Assembly (NCBI GenBank): GCA_000231825.2
Contig: JH720300.1
Span: forward strand, 13,343-77,342
DNA from: Tetrahymena elliotti 4EA
Taxonomy: Eukaryota > Ciliophora > Oligohymenophorea > Hymenostomatida > Tetrahymenidae
DNA: 64,000 nt
Reading direction: 5' to 3'
Within the stretch, counting starts at the first letter, position 1, and each line of letters starts with the position of its first letter. Of the stretch, positions 23,801-35,500 are shown piece by piece. A model generated the notes under the pieces. That model was not told the DNA's origin, made no database searches, and saw only the letters and a list, made by a program, of their open reading frames with translations. The position numbers were made by a program, and so were the translations under genes.

Positions 23801-24428
23801 AGTCTGCCTCAATGTAAAATAGGAATTCAAGAAGTAGTGCATATTATTTGATATTTATCAATACCTTACTCCTGACTAATGTAAGAATTTCAATATTAAA
23901 TCAAATAATTAGCTATTTAAGAACATACAAAACAAACAAATTATATCTTTAACCAAAAAATCAATCTCATTTGAAAATGTTTTTGAAATTATGGATAACC
24001 ATTGGAAAGAAATTTAGTATTACTTTAAATTATTAAGTCAAACTATTTTTCATCAATTCAATCAAAATTTTTTAAATCAGATATTATGAGTAAAAGCTAT
24101 TTAAAATAAACTGCTTTAGTTTTTATAAAATAAAATTGATTTTGAATAAAAAATAATAATATAATTTGAAATAATAGAAGAAGGATATGGAAATAATGTC
24201 AAAGAAGCAGATTAGTAGTAGTAACTGATGCAATAAGGATAAGGAGCTCAAATTTCTCATTATAATGATTAGCAATAAATGCAAAGCTAGTAAAATGTAG
24301 AAGATTAAGATGGCAATAATAACTAATAACACATTAGCCAGTCTTATAACTAGGAATCTTAAAACGACATGGGATACAATTAAGGTGAACAATCTAATAG
24401 TAATTAATAGATGAGCTCACAATATTGA
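20805..24428 (+). CDS. Ankyrin-repeat bromodomain protein with Glu/Gln-rich N-terminus
   Basis: Eight exons: 20805-20880, 20978-22075, 22134-22265, 22602-23156, 23213-23577, 23639-23697, 23750-23880 and 24178-24428, giving 888 aa. All junctions are GT...AG and keep frame. Residues 1 to ~360 are extremely Glu/Gln-rich and disordered, mostly from GAA, TAA and TAG codons. Residues ~395-575 form at least four ankyrin repeats ('NGQTPLFFASRDNRIEMVKE', 'NQTALFYAAREGNNEICNIL'). Residues ~693-805 are a bromodomain: WEKVAKKIL helix Z, 'KKPMDFGTIK' after the ZA loop, and 'LVFYNCILYNG', whose Tyr-Asn holds the conserved acetyl-lysine-binding Asn. The tail is Gln/Asn-rich. Bromodomains bind acetylated histones, so a nuclear chromatin reader is expected. 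The ankyrin-before-bromodomain order is that of apicomplexan BDP1, so this is probably its ciliate relative. Confidence 0.88.
20990..21980 (+). repeat. Low-complexity Glu/Gln-coding tract
   Basis: About 1 kb made largely of GAA/GAG/TAA/TAG/CAA codons inside the second exon of the bromodomain gene. It produces long but meaningless Ile/Leu-rich ORFs on the other strand. The composition is a hot spot for slippage and length variation. Confidence 0.85.
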
Positions 24429-24995
24429 AAAAAAGATAGATGCATGAATTTTGAGATAAATAAATGCTGAATGATTTCTTACATGCAAACTAACTAACTA
24501 ACTAAATAACACATAATGTCTTATTCTATTTATCTACTTTAAATTTAGCTAAATAATTTATTTATAATTCAATTTTTCTCTCAAATATAAAATATAATTA
24601 GAGTGAACATTGGTTATTAAGCATAAATACATACATACATAATATTTGTTTGTTTACACAATCAAGTTTTATATTATTAATCTTCTAGTGTTTTACATTT
24701 TATATTCTTTCTAAATATTCAATTTTATAACTACTTTTCACAATTTTGATTACCAAATTTTTTTCTATAAATCATGTCTTTATTAACTATTTCTTTTGCG
24801 CTATTTTTTTCAAAATTTTTCTGTTTAAAATACCTTTGCTCACTCGTTAAATAATTAAGTTTTACTAAAAGCACATTCTATACAAGGATCTAAATAATCA
24901 AAATTAAATTAAGGGATAAATTATTTATTTATTTTTTAATTTAGCGACTAATATAAACAGAACTATTTGTTTAATCTTCTAATTTAAATTTTGAT
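24429..24995. other. Intergenic region
   Basis: AT-rich spacer between two plus-strand genes. Short 'actaactaacta' and 'acatacatacat' simple repeats lie at ~24490 and ~24630. No gene is seen. Confidence 0.6.
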
Positions 24996-25433
24996 ATGGG
25001 CAAGAATACTAAGGTTAAAGAAACTGCTACTTCCAAAACTGGATAAGCAAAAAAGGGCAAAGCTGTTTTAAAAGAAAAGAATAATATTAAAAAATCTCCT
25101 AAACAAGTTAAAAATGGAGGGGATGCTAAAAATACTAAAATTAAAGGAGCATTAAAGCCCACAAAAAACTCAACCTAAGTAGCAAATAAAGAATAAGGTG
25201 GTTAAAAAACCGAAAAAGCTAAGAAAACTTAATATCAACCTACTCCTAACACTCGTTCTAACTCTCTCAAAAATAAAATAACTAGATAAAACACTTTTGG
25301 TAAATTAGATCTGTAAGCAGAGCCATAGCAAAAAGAAATTAAACAAGTTAAATAAAAGATATAAGTGCAACAACCTCCCCCTATTATTCATGAAGAAGAA
25401 GAAATAAGCCATACACCTACTTTTGGTTGTTGA
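24996..25433 (+). CDS. Small Lys-rich basic protein (145 aa)
   Basis: A single exon from MGKNTKV to ...TFGC. Residues 1 to ~120 are Lys/Thr/Gln/Asn-rich and very basic, like histone H1- or HMG-type tails, but no globular or HMG-box motif is visible. Residues ~118-136 mix Gln and a Pro run (QQPPPIIHEEEEIS), giving an acidic patch before the end. It could bind nucleic acid or be a disordered linker. Gly2 leaves N-myristoylation possible although residue 6 is Lys rather than Ser/Thr. Codon use matches neighbouring genes. Function unknown. Confidence 0.65.
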
Positions 25434-26982
25434 ATAGAACAATTTTGAAAATAAAATATTTAAAATATTTAAATATTTGAAAGTATATATGCATTTTATA
25501 TGTTTTTCATAAATTCATAGAGTTTTAGTATATTGTTAAATAATATCTATACATCAAAAAATTTTATATTTCTACATTCTAATAATAATTCGAAAATGTG
25601 ATATTTCAATTCTAAAAGTCTTAAAACAAAATAAAGTTTTGATTGATTGCTTTCTATTTAGTTTTTTAAACACAAAATGTAACAAAGTTACACTTACTTC
25701 AGTTAAATTTTTGTTTTTATTAATCTTTTACTGAATAAATTATGAAAACATTTATCGTGTATTTGTATTTCTACTTTTGTTTCAGACTTATCAATTTTTT
25801 ATCTCTCCTAATAAATAAATCTGAAAAAGAAACAGGAAGTTTTTAAAAATAATAATTTAATTACTTTTTTGTTTTGCCAAAAAATACTTTTTTGATGACT
25901 AAAATCTGATCACTTTATGATTGCTGGTATATACAATGTTATTTATTATAAACAAGATTTATTTTAAATTAATCTATTTTTAAACTTGCAAAATCTATTT
26001 TTCATTCAAATTATTTAATTTAAAAAGCATAAAGAAAAGTATCAAAAATTTATTTAATATGTCTAAATTTATTATTTAAGCTGTTAAGGACTATTTGATT
26101 TTTTTAAATCAAATTTACTTCTTACTACTTTATCTTATTTAATTTTAAAAGCAATAAGTTAATAAAATTGAAAATGTACTTTTCTAAATTTAATAATAAA
26201 TTTAAATACAAAATATAGCGCATTGGTTTTGATTTAATTTCTTAATAATTTTAATATAAATACTAACTTTATATTAAAAAACAAATAAATTGTGTAAATA
26301 CCTTAGTTTATTTTTTTTAATTCATTAATTTCTTTTTTAATCAATTGAAATAATAGTAAAATTTCCAAAGACTTAAAGATTGAGAAGAAAGTTCTCTTTT
26401 TAATTTAATTTTGAAAGAATTATAAAATAATTAATAAATCTAAAATTCTATATCAAGAGATATGTAATTACAATATTTTAAAATATCCTTTTTGAAATAT
26501 TCTGATAAATCAAAGTTCAATTAAAATAGGTGTTTATTTATAAATCAATTATTTCAAGCCTTACGTGTTACTATTTGTAGAAAAGTAGAAGTTCATAGGT
26601 CTATTTAATTATGTTTTTTAATTACTTTTGACTGATATTTTTTCTACACGTATTAATTGATTAATTAATTTAATATTTTTCTGATTTTACAAGTAAGCTT
26701 TTCCAACAAAAACCTTGTAGGAAATAATTAGTCATTCTAAAGATAAAAATTGAATAATTTTTTAATCACATTTAAAAAGAAATTTAATTAATTTAATTCA
26801 AACGTAGAAAAAAAAAGTGCACCTAAACTCAAGTAGTGTTTAGTTTGTTCAAGAGAACTCTCAATCAAACAAGACATATTGCAAAACAATAAAATAAGAT
26901 AGAAAAAAATAGGATTTATCTCAGACTAACAATTATAAATTAGAATCAAGAGATTTATTAACCTGATTTTAATATTTAGTTA
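25434..26982. other. Non-coding region
   Basis: About 1.5 kb of AT-rich DNA with no supportable ORF on either strand. A slightly GC-richer block just before 26900 ('gtgcacctaaactcaagtagtg') may belong to the promoter or 5' leader of the next gene. Confidence 0.6.
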
Positions 26983-27603
26983 ATGATTTTATGCCCAGAA
27001 GGTCAAGTAAGCAATGAACTTACACCAAATAGAGATAAAATAGATATGATAAGAAGAGTTTTGTTGATGATTTGGTCTCTTTAATTGCTTTTAGCCTTTT
27101 CTAAAATAGTCGTTTCATTTTGGCTTTGTTTAAGTGAATTAATAGCTTGCTTAATTTTATATTTATCAATCACTTAGCTAAATTTCTGTAATTGTGTAGG
27201 ATATATTGTGCTTTCTATTTTTAATTTAGTAGCTGTAATAGCATTTATTGGAAATTAGCTCTACCATAATATTGATATATTTGAAGTGAATGTATTCAAA
27301 ACAATTGTCTGCTATGCAACTATGGGATTTTATTCTTTCTCTTTGCCTATTGCTTTTTAAGGTTATAAAAATTTTAAAGGTATTGTTTATGATATGCTTT
27401 TAAGTCAAACTAATTGTGAATAAGAGTTTGTTACTAATGAAAGTAATATATCTATAAATGGCTTTTAGCAACCTTTAAAAATTTCTGATTTAGAGCTTTT
27501 ATCTCCAAGTGATAATAGTATCAAAGTAGAATCATTTGCAATATCGATTGATGAAATAAATTAAAGTTTAAATACAGATATAGATTTACAAGATGCTATT
27601 TGA
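26983..27603 (+). CDS. Small four-pass membrane protein (206 aa)
   Basis: A single exon. Hydrophobic segments at about residues 25-48, 51-66, 70-90 and 105-124 predict four membrane spans. A cytosolic-looking acidic tail of ~80 residues follows, rich in Ser, Asn and Asp. The frame is open upstream, but 26983 is the first ATG in it. There is no signal peptide beyond the first span. Short Cys-containing loop 'NFCNCVGY' lies between spans 2 and 3. No family recognised; not evidently related to the four-pass protein at 57508. It converges on SEC24. Confidence 0.65.
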
Positions 27604-28275
27604 GAAATAATTAAATACCTAAATAAATATTAATAAAAACCAATAAAATTAATTAATTATATTATAAATTGATCATTACTACTTTATATTTAACAAATTA
27701 TGTGTATACATTTTACTTATTCCAATCTTTCTAAATATTTAAAAGACCTTTTCAAAAGAAAACATACTTCATTTTTTCTTTAAAACAACAAAACGAATTA
27801 AGAGTAAAAAAATATTTGCATTTAAACATTAAAACTATTGAATATTTTTTTCTTTTAATAGAGATAATTGATTGTAAAAATTATTAAATAAATAAATTTT
27901 TGCAACTTATCTATCTCTCTCAAATCATATTTATTTAGATTTTTTAACTTTTTTTGTCTTTAAGCTAACTTTTGAACATTTATCTGAAAAGATCATCAAA
28001 AGAATTTAAAATAATATTTTTAATTTTAAGAACATTGAAAAATGAATTTTTAACATTAATTTTTAAAGGGAGGCCATATGAAATATGAATCTTTTTTTTC
28101 TTTTTAAATCAAGTAATTATAGATAAAAAAGCTGAGTTAATTATTAGTACAAGAACAAACAAAGAATGAAAACAAAAATTGATTAAAACATATTATAGAT
28201 TAATTTAAGATTTACTTTTGCAAAACCTGAGTTTCTTTTTAATCAAAAATTATTGATATTTTATACTCTGGTTAC
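27604..28275. other. Intergenic region between convergent genes
   Basis: AT-rich 3' flanks of two convergent genes. It should hold both polyadenylation regions. No gene is seen. Confidence 0.6.
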
Positions 28276-31080
28276 TCAAGAAGTATACTTGCTTTAAATT
28301 CTTTTATGAATATCACACAAGAAGTTATTGTAAGACATTATTCCACGGCTTTCATCTTCTACAAAGAAAGGCTTTAGATTATTTTCGAAGGGATCTTTGT
28401 ATAGGACTGTACGAATATTGTGGTAGGCACCGTTTCTGTTTCTTCTAATTTAATCAATTATGGCATTGACACGGATAGCGAAATCATTATCACTAATAGA
28501 AGGATATTATTAAATTTCTCTAAGCTATTCATAGTCAGAAGTTCCATATAGTTATTCAAAAAGTTAAGGATTAGCATCCTTCATAACATACATAAAAATG
28601 GTTTCACCATTATCAATGAGATAAATACCAAAGCTTTATAAACGATCAATAGAGCAGGGTATATTTGATGGCATTACTACTTTATCTTCAGCAATATAAG
28701 AACCTGGAGCTAAATCAAGACTTGTTTGATTTTCAAAGATGGAGTGGAGAGCATATATTTTTGGATAAAGGAAATTACTTAATTAGTTAGGAGGGAATGA
28801 AAACAAACGATAAATGTCATAGTAACGATGATCAGGTTTTGCTCCATTGGTTCTAAAGACTTCAGATTTCAATACAGAAAGAACGTATATGATTAAATAT
28901 TTGGTTGATTCAGGTAGAATAAGTTAGCCTGGTGAGCTGCTAGCAGCAACATTATTACGATATGAGTAGAAAATATTGACTATTTAAGAAATTAAAGAAT
29001 CATGAAGTTGCTTGATAGTTTGAGTGTTAATGTTTGAGAGTGTTCTACGAACTATCAATGAGAAAGTTGCATCCAAATCACCTTGCTTAAACATATTCTA
29101 AACACTTTAATTTACAGGAAGAGCAAGATTGATTACTCTAATCATATTTTAACCATACATATTTGTGTAAAGGCATGCATACTGGATATAGGCTTCTGTA
29201 GTGGTAATTTTATCTTCTTATTTGTACATAACTCCTATGACTGAGTCAGGGTTCATTGAGCTCATTTGTAAATCTTTTACTGAAACCTTGCCCTTAGATG
29301 TGTAATAATCTTCTAAAATGATACCTAAGCTAGTACGTACAGTCATAATACAATCAATAAAGTAAGGTCTTGTCAAATTTCTGAATAACTCATAGTGAAC
29401 TTTCTCTGCATCGCTAACTGTATAGTGAGGGTAATAATATAATTAACCACCAGTTTCAGTGCAAAGGAGACTTGTGGTAACTAAATCACAATAATCAGGA
29501 CTAAATACGAAAAGATCAACAGTAATTCCATTTCTAAGAAGATTAATTGCTAATTCTTGATATATTTTATCTTAAGGGGCATATAAAGTTTTTTCTTAAT
29601 CAGTGTTAATAACCTTAACATCATCTCTACGCTTTAATTTACCATAACCTAAGGAGGGAAGCTAAGATGTAAAAGCGATAATACGAGCAGGATGGTCTTC
29701 TAACATAGTAGCTATGCTTTGGACAACAGATCCTACTGATGCTGTTTTAACATGATAAATTTTGCTTGCTTCGGCTTCTTACAAAACTAATTCGCTATTT
29801 TTTTAAAGTTTTTCAACAAGATAGTCTATTTTTTCACGGTCATCTATTATGTTAAGGAAGAGAGCGTTACGAGGGAAAGGGCAATATGGATCATCAAGAT
29901 CTGAAACTACAATTAATTGAGGATCATTGCTGAGATCTTTGGGAATACTATAAAAGTTTATTGAAGATCCATAAGTACAAATAGAAACAGCAGTACGTTC
30001 TGGAGCAGGAATACTATTCAAGGCCATGCTGAGAGAGTAGAGAGCCTAAGCAAAAACACCAGATTAAATAGTTGCAGGAGTCATTTCTAAACAAAGCATG
30101 ATATAATTATTACTAATCTTCTTCTTAGCATAGTTGCTAGGAGCTGCCATATCATAAACAGCCTTGGATAATTCAGGACGAGATTATTTATCGCTACGTT
30201 CGTTATAACCATTTAGAGGACTATAATATTCATTGGGAACTTTGTTTGGGATTTAACATATATTGCAAATAGCTACATTTCCTCCATCTTAAAATTTAAA
30301 ATAAGGGTTAGCATAGGCATGACAACGCTTGCATCTGAAAAGTGACTATACTTGAACTACTTTTCCATTATCAGTATCTTCTTTCATGAAATAGTCTGAT
30401 ACTGGAATAGGTTCTTCTTAACCAAAAGGATCGCTAAAAGGTTGAACAATGCAACCTTAAGGGAATTATGTCTAAGCCATCACATTAGGTTCTGTTGCAA
30501 ATGAGTACATGCTAGGACGTATGAAACGAGGTCCAGCATTTCCTTCATCGCGCTAATTAAAATATTGATATGAGTGAGGAGGAATTGTTTAGGTACTTGC
30601 TGAAATAGAACTGCAAACTACTTCTTTATACTTTTATGTTTCTTCTTGGAAAACTAGAGGACGAGGATAGTCCATAGTTGATTTGCTGCTTTTTCTTGCA
30701 GGAGATTGAGTACCTCCCATCATACCAGATTGATCTTATCCAGATGATTATCTTCTGACTAAATCATTATTACTTTAATCTGGAAAAGAATTCATACTAT
30801 TGTTCATTCCAAGATTAGGGTTGTAATTAGGATTTAAGTTTTGCTTATGCATTTCATGCTATTTCTCATAGTAAGCCTAGTTTGGATTTTATTAAGACAT
30901 GTTAGGGTCTTAATAACCTTAATTTTGGTTTTAATATTGATATTGATTTTATGCTTAATATTATTGATATTGTTAATTCTAAGCATATTGGGCTCCTTGA
31001 TCAGTCTATTCCTATGTTTACTGAACTTGGTGGTGGCCTGCTGCTCCACCTTTTCTTAAGTGAGGTAATCTATTTGACAT
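28276..31080 (-). CDS. SEC24: COPII coat protein Sec24
   Basis: A single 934-aa exon on the ciliate code. Sec24 is the cargo-binding subunit of the Sec23/Sec24 inner COPII coat at ER exit sites. Residues 1 to ~130 are Gln/Tyr/Asn-rich and disordered, as usual for Sec24 N-termini. A zinc finger has C250-x2-C253 and C272-x2-C275. A trunk (vWA-like) domain follows, with 'YIMLCLEMTP' near 315, 'VSDLDDPYCPFPRN' and 'DLFVFSPDYCDL'. Then come the beta-sandwich and helical regions ('LVTTSLLCTETGG', 'FIDCIMTVRTS') and a C-terminal gelsolin-like domain ('GIYLIDNGETIFMYVMK'). The length is typical of the family. The ATG at 31080 is the first in frame. Codon use is regular, with many TAA/TAG Gln codons, and there are no introns. 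Confidence 0.95.
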
Positions 31081-31630
31081 CTTTCTATCTCTCTTTTTTA
31101 AAAATCTTATTTTATTCTTAAAAAAAATTAAATATCTTTTTTCTTTACAAAAAACCTTTATTTTGTTTAATATATTTGATAAAACATACAAAAACAATCT
31201 TTTTGAAAGAAAGACTCTTCATTCAATTTTTGTTTGATTGTAATTTATTTTTCTTTTCATAAAACTTAAAATTTGTCATCTCAACATGATTTTATTATCA
31301 AGCAAAAAAATAAGCAAAGACACAAAGAAAGAAAGAAATAAAGACGTATCTATTTAATTTTTGACAATAATTTATTCACAAATGGTCATCCGTAAATACA
31401 TAACCTAAACTAATTAAATCTTCTTAAAGCTTTTATTTACACGTAATTTTTTATTTTCAATGATTTTAAATATAGTGTTTTTGTGGATCATCATTTAATT
31501 TATTATGAAATTGAAATTACCAAAATATTATTTGACAAATGTTTGCTTTTACTTGATTTATTTATTTTCATAATAATTAATTCAATTTTTTGCAGATTAA
31601 TAGTCATTATTTATTTACTAAAGTAATTTC
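31081..31630. other. SEC24 upstream region
   Basis: AT-rich DNA that should contain the SEC24 promoter. No gene is seen. Confidence 0.5.
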
Positions 31631-31642
31631 AAAAAATAAAAA
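31631..31642 (-). terminator. RNA polymerase III terminator of tRNA-Tyr
   Basis: On the minus strand the tRNA is followed at once by TTTTT, an A, then TTTTTT, a standard run-of-T Pol III stop. Confidence 0.85.
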
Positions 31643-31726
31643 TCCGAACTCCCGGGTTCGAACCGGGGACCACCGGATGACTACAAACTTTACAGTCCGA
31701 TGCTCTTCCAACTGAGCTAAGTTCGG
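31643..31726 (-). tRNA. tRNA-Tyr (anticodon GTA) with 11-nt intron
   Basis: The 84-nt gene folds as a full cloverleaf. Acceptor stem CCGAACT/AGTTCGG is perfect. The D arm is GCTC...GAGC, the anticodon stem TCGGA/TCCGG has one G-T pair, and the T arm is CCCGG TTCGAAC CCGGG. The discriminator base is A. The anticodon GTA is at 31691-31693. The 11-nt insert AGTTTGTAGTC (31679-31689) lies one base 3' of the anticodon, the usual place for nuclear tRNA introns, and nuclear tRNA-Tyr genes commonly carry one. Internal A box (TAGCTCAGTTGG) and B box (GGTTCGAACCC) are intact. Confidence 0.96.
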
Positions 31727-32576
31727 TTCGTTAACTAAATCCTCATACATCTGGTTTTCTTATTTGTTTTTACATATTGTAGTAAATACCACAAATTAAA
31801 ATTTTTTAAAAAGATGTTTTCAATTTTTAATTTATTTAAAATCTATCTTATTATTACAACTTTGAAAACATATAAATAATATATTTTGTAAATTCTCTTT
31901 TATTTTAACCTTATGATATTTCCTACTTTTCATTTCTATAATTTATTTAATGGAAACTAATTTTTTCATTCGAAATTTTTTCAGGTTGCTTTAAATATTA
32001 AAAATTTATGGTATCTTTTAAATAGATAATCCTACTTTTTCTATTTAGTTTCTTATTCTTGTTTATTATTTAAATTATTAAAATTTTTATTTTTAATTTG
32101 CTTCCCATATCCATTGTTCATGTCTGAATATCTTATTAATATTTTTAACAAACTTACTTTGATTCCTGAAGGAAATAATTTTATATTAAATAAATAGTTT
32201 GAATTTTGTTAGTTTTATTTTTTTAATAGATAACAATAATAAAAGAGAATATTGTGATATGAAATTTAAGAATGACTTTTGATAAACTTTCGCTAAATTT
32301 TGAAGCTATTTAAGATAAATAACTTTGTTGTATTTTCATTCAGTGTATCATAGCTAGATTGCTAGTTAATTTAAAGAAACAATTTTTTTAAATAAAATTA
32401 AAATAAAGAAAATAATATAAAAAAATCGAAATAAAGTGCTTAACTAATTAATTGAATATTACATATATTAACAATAATTATTCTGAACTTTTAAGCATAT
32501 TTAGTCTTAATTAACTCTAAAATTTTTTTTTATTTATTTAAAAAAAAATTTTAAATAGATTAAAGGGCTTAAAAAA
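31727..32576. other. Intergenic region
   Basis: AT-rich spacer between the tRNA gene and the first giant membrane-protein gene. No gene is seen. Confidence 0.6.
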
Positions 32577-35500
32577 ATGAGAAAAAAAGCAATAAATATC
32601 ATCATATTTAGATGTGTTATGCTAATTTTAAATATGTAATTTGTTTTTACATAAATCAGTAATAATTGTATAGATAATTGCTAAAAGTGTTAGGGTTAGA
32701 TATGCACTCAATGTAACTTAAATTATACTTTAGATAACAATTTAAACATTTGCGTTTACCAAAACTGCTAGAAAGGTATGGCATTATAATAAATAGTTGA
32801 TTCTAAAGGAATTACTAAATAGTAGTAATGCGTAGCAATTTGTTAAGAGCAATATTTCTTAAATTCTTAAACTAAAACTTGCTAACCCTTGAGTAAGTGC
32901 TCTTCTAATTATTTTACTTCTACTAGTAGTGCTGCTAACTCTAATACAGTTATTGATCTAAAAATGCTTGACATTCAAAATTTTTTAGCATTCTACCCCA
33001 ACGCTGTACAAAGGATAAAAGCTGACTATGGTTAGCTGGAACTCACTCTTAGCTATGGAGCTCAAGCAATAAAATCTTAATATTTTAATGGAAAATATTA
33101 TATTTTTAGAACAGATAACTCTATTATGCAATGGGAAATAGAAATCGATAATAAGGAAATAATATATTAGATTTAATTTGGTATTAGCATAATAGATAGT
33201 TAGATTATTTCAATTAATTAATAAATAGGTGCTTATCTAACATTTGATGTTTTAAACTCTATAATCTACATAAACCCAATAATAAACATGGCTGACAATA
33301 CAATCTTGTAGAAGCTTCCTCCTTTAAAGGTATCATTTGTAAATAGTAGTTATTTTATTTAGTAGGATTAAATTTTTATTTTTTCTTCTAAAAGCCTAGT
33401 AGCCTACTCAATTAAAGTAGATTAGGCTCTAAAAATAACTGCTGAAATTCTACTTTCAGTTAATTATTTCCCTAATTCATTTTCTAGTATCATTAATGCT
33501 ATTTACTAAAATTCGCAAGATATTTTTTTAATAATAACATCAAATACTTCTTTGATATATAGATGCAAATAGTAAACTTGCTATACAATTAATTTGCCAT
33601 CATAGCCAAAAAAAATGATTTATTCAATTTCATTTTAAGACTAATTTAACATTTTTATTCAGTGTTAGTCAAGTTTATTGTTGTATGATGATTAATTGAA
33701 TTTAATTTAAACAATAAGCATTTCTAATGAAATTTTAGATTTTTCTATTAGTTATTTGAATTTTAGTAGAATAAGAGAGATTTACTTACTAAGTAGTAGT
33801 TAACAGCTAATAGTTTATTTAGAAAATTAGAAAGAAAATTAAATTTCTTTTGTTCAAAATTAATAAATTAAAGTATATTCTTAGTAACTGTAAAGATTAG
33901 TTACAATAAATTAAGACAATGGAATTATACATTTTTTAGCTGTTATTGGTAACGGACTATAGATCATAGATAAATCCAGTAACTCACAACAGAATCAAAG
34001 ATAGATAATTTCATCTTAGTTTTAGCCAAATTATGTAACCAACCTAGGTTTTATTACAGATATTTTAATAATCAATGATTAAAATACTTTAGCTACTTGC
34101 TCTAAGGAAGGGCGTTTGGTAGTTTGGGATACTAGTAGAATTTATGATTCTTAGTATAGATACCAGTATTTTGATAGCAAAGATAGTTGTCTCAAATTAT
34201 ACAAACTTTCAAGTAACATTATGATTGCTCTCTATTAAAAAAGTATAGTATTTTTAGATTTAAGAAGCGCAACACCTCTAAAAGTTATTTAAAAAATAAA
34301 TCCTAACCCAACAAAAGAATTCATATCAACTAATAAAAACCTTGGAATATTAATATATGATGGTATGTTTAATTGTGTTGGAGCTGATAGTAGCATACTA
34401 TTTTCATTAAATAGCCCCAATTTAACTTAAAATATTTTCAATATTTACTTAGATGAAAGTAATTTACTATTCATACAATATTAAAATCAGATGACAATAT
34501 ATTAATTAGATCCAACATAAATTAATATTGCTGACAAAATTAAGGTTTATTCAAATTATAATTGTTAAACAAATGTAAATGTATAGCTGAGTAAAATTAA
34601 ACCATTACCATCAGAACTTTATTCTTAAATTGGGTACTTTTTTGAAGTAGTTATTTTTGATACAAGAGCTTCTTTTTACATTTTTGATGATAAATTTAAT
34701 ATTTTATAGTAAATTAATCAAGTTCCGCTGATATCTGCAGTAGATTTTAATTTTTTAATTTCTAGCCCCTTGGATCCAAACTATTTTGTTATGGGTTTCA
34801 CAACTCAATAAACAGCAGCTTTTAAATTTTAAGTTTATAATATATAAAAAGGATTAAATATATGTAATTTAGCTGCTTTTATAGTTCAAGGTGCTTACTT
34901 AATGGAGCCTAGAAAAGTACCTAATAAACCTGGCTAATATGATCTTGAAATAGTTATTCCTTTGAGCTTTTTCACAGCAAATAATGTGTTTAGATATGAC
35001 ACTAATGTTGCAGCCAACGTTTTTTAAATGGGGAAATAAATATAAAATGAAATTTAAACAATTTATAAAACAGTCCCAGATTTGTCATATAATTACTTTG
35101 GTGGATAATCAGGCTTTGTTGGAATATCACCTTTAAACACTGATTACATTAAGCAAGTGTTTTCTGTTCCATCTAGTGATATTACTAATGTATAACAATC
35201 CTATATTTTAGGAGTCTATTTTGTAATTTCAAAAAAAATCTAAATTGTTAATATCCACACAAATCAATTGATAGAAGAAATAATATTTAATGACAAAACA
35301 CAGGAGTCAGTTTAAGGCTTCTAAATATTTACAGAACTAAAAATAATTATTGCCTTCAAATCTACTTAAATGATTTTGAAAAATTTCTAAAGTGGATAAA
35401 CTTATTCCTACACTAATATTAACAATTTATCCTATTATAATCTAGAAAGAGAAAATAAATTAATTACTCTATTTGGCTCTAAAGCAGTTAAACTATAGCT

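Noticed and set aside
30834..31059. ORFs on both strands near the SEC24 start
   Set aside because: Both are out-of-frame readings of the Gln/Asn/Tyr-rich SEC24 N-terminus.
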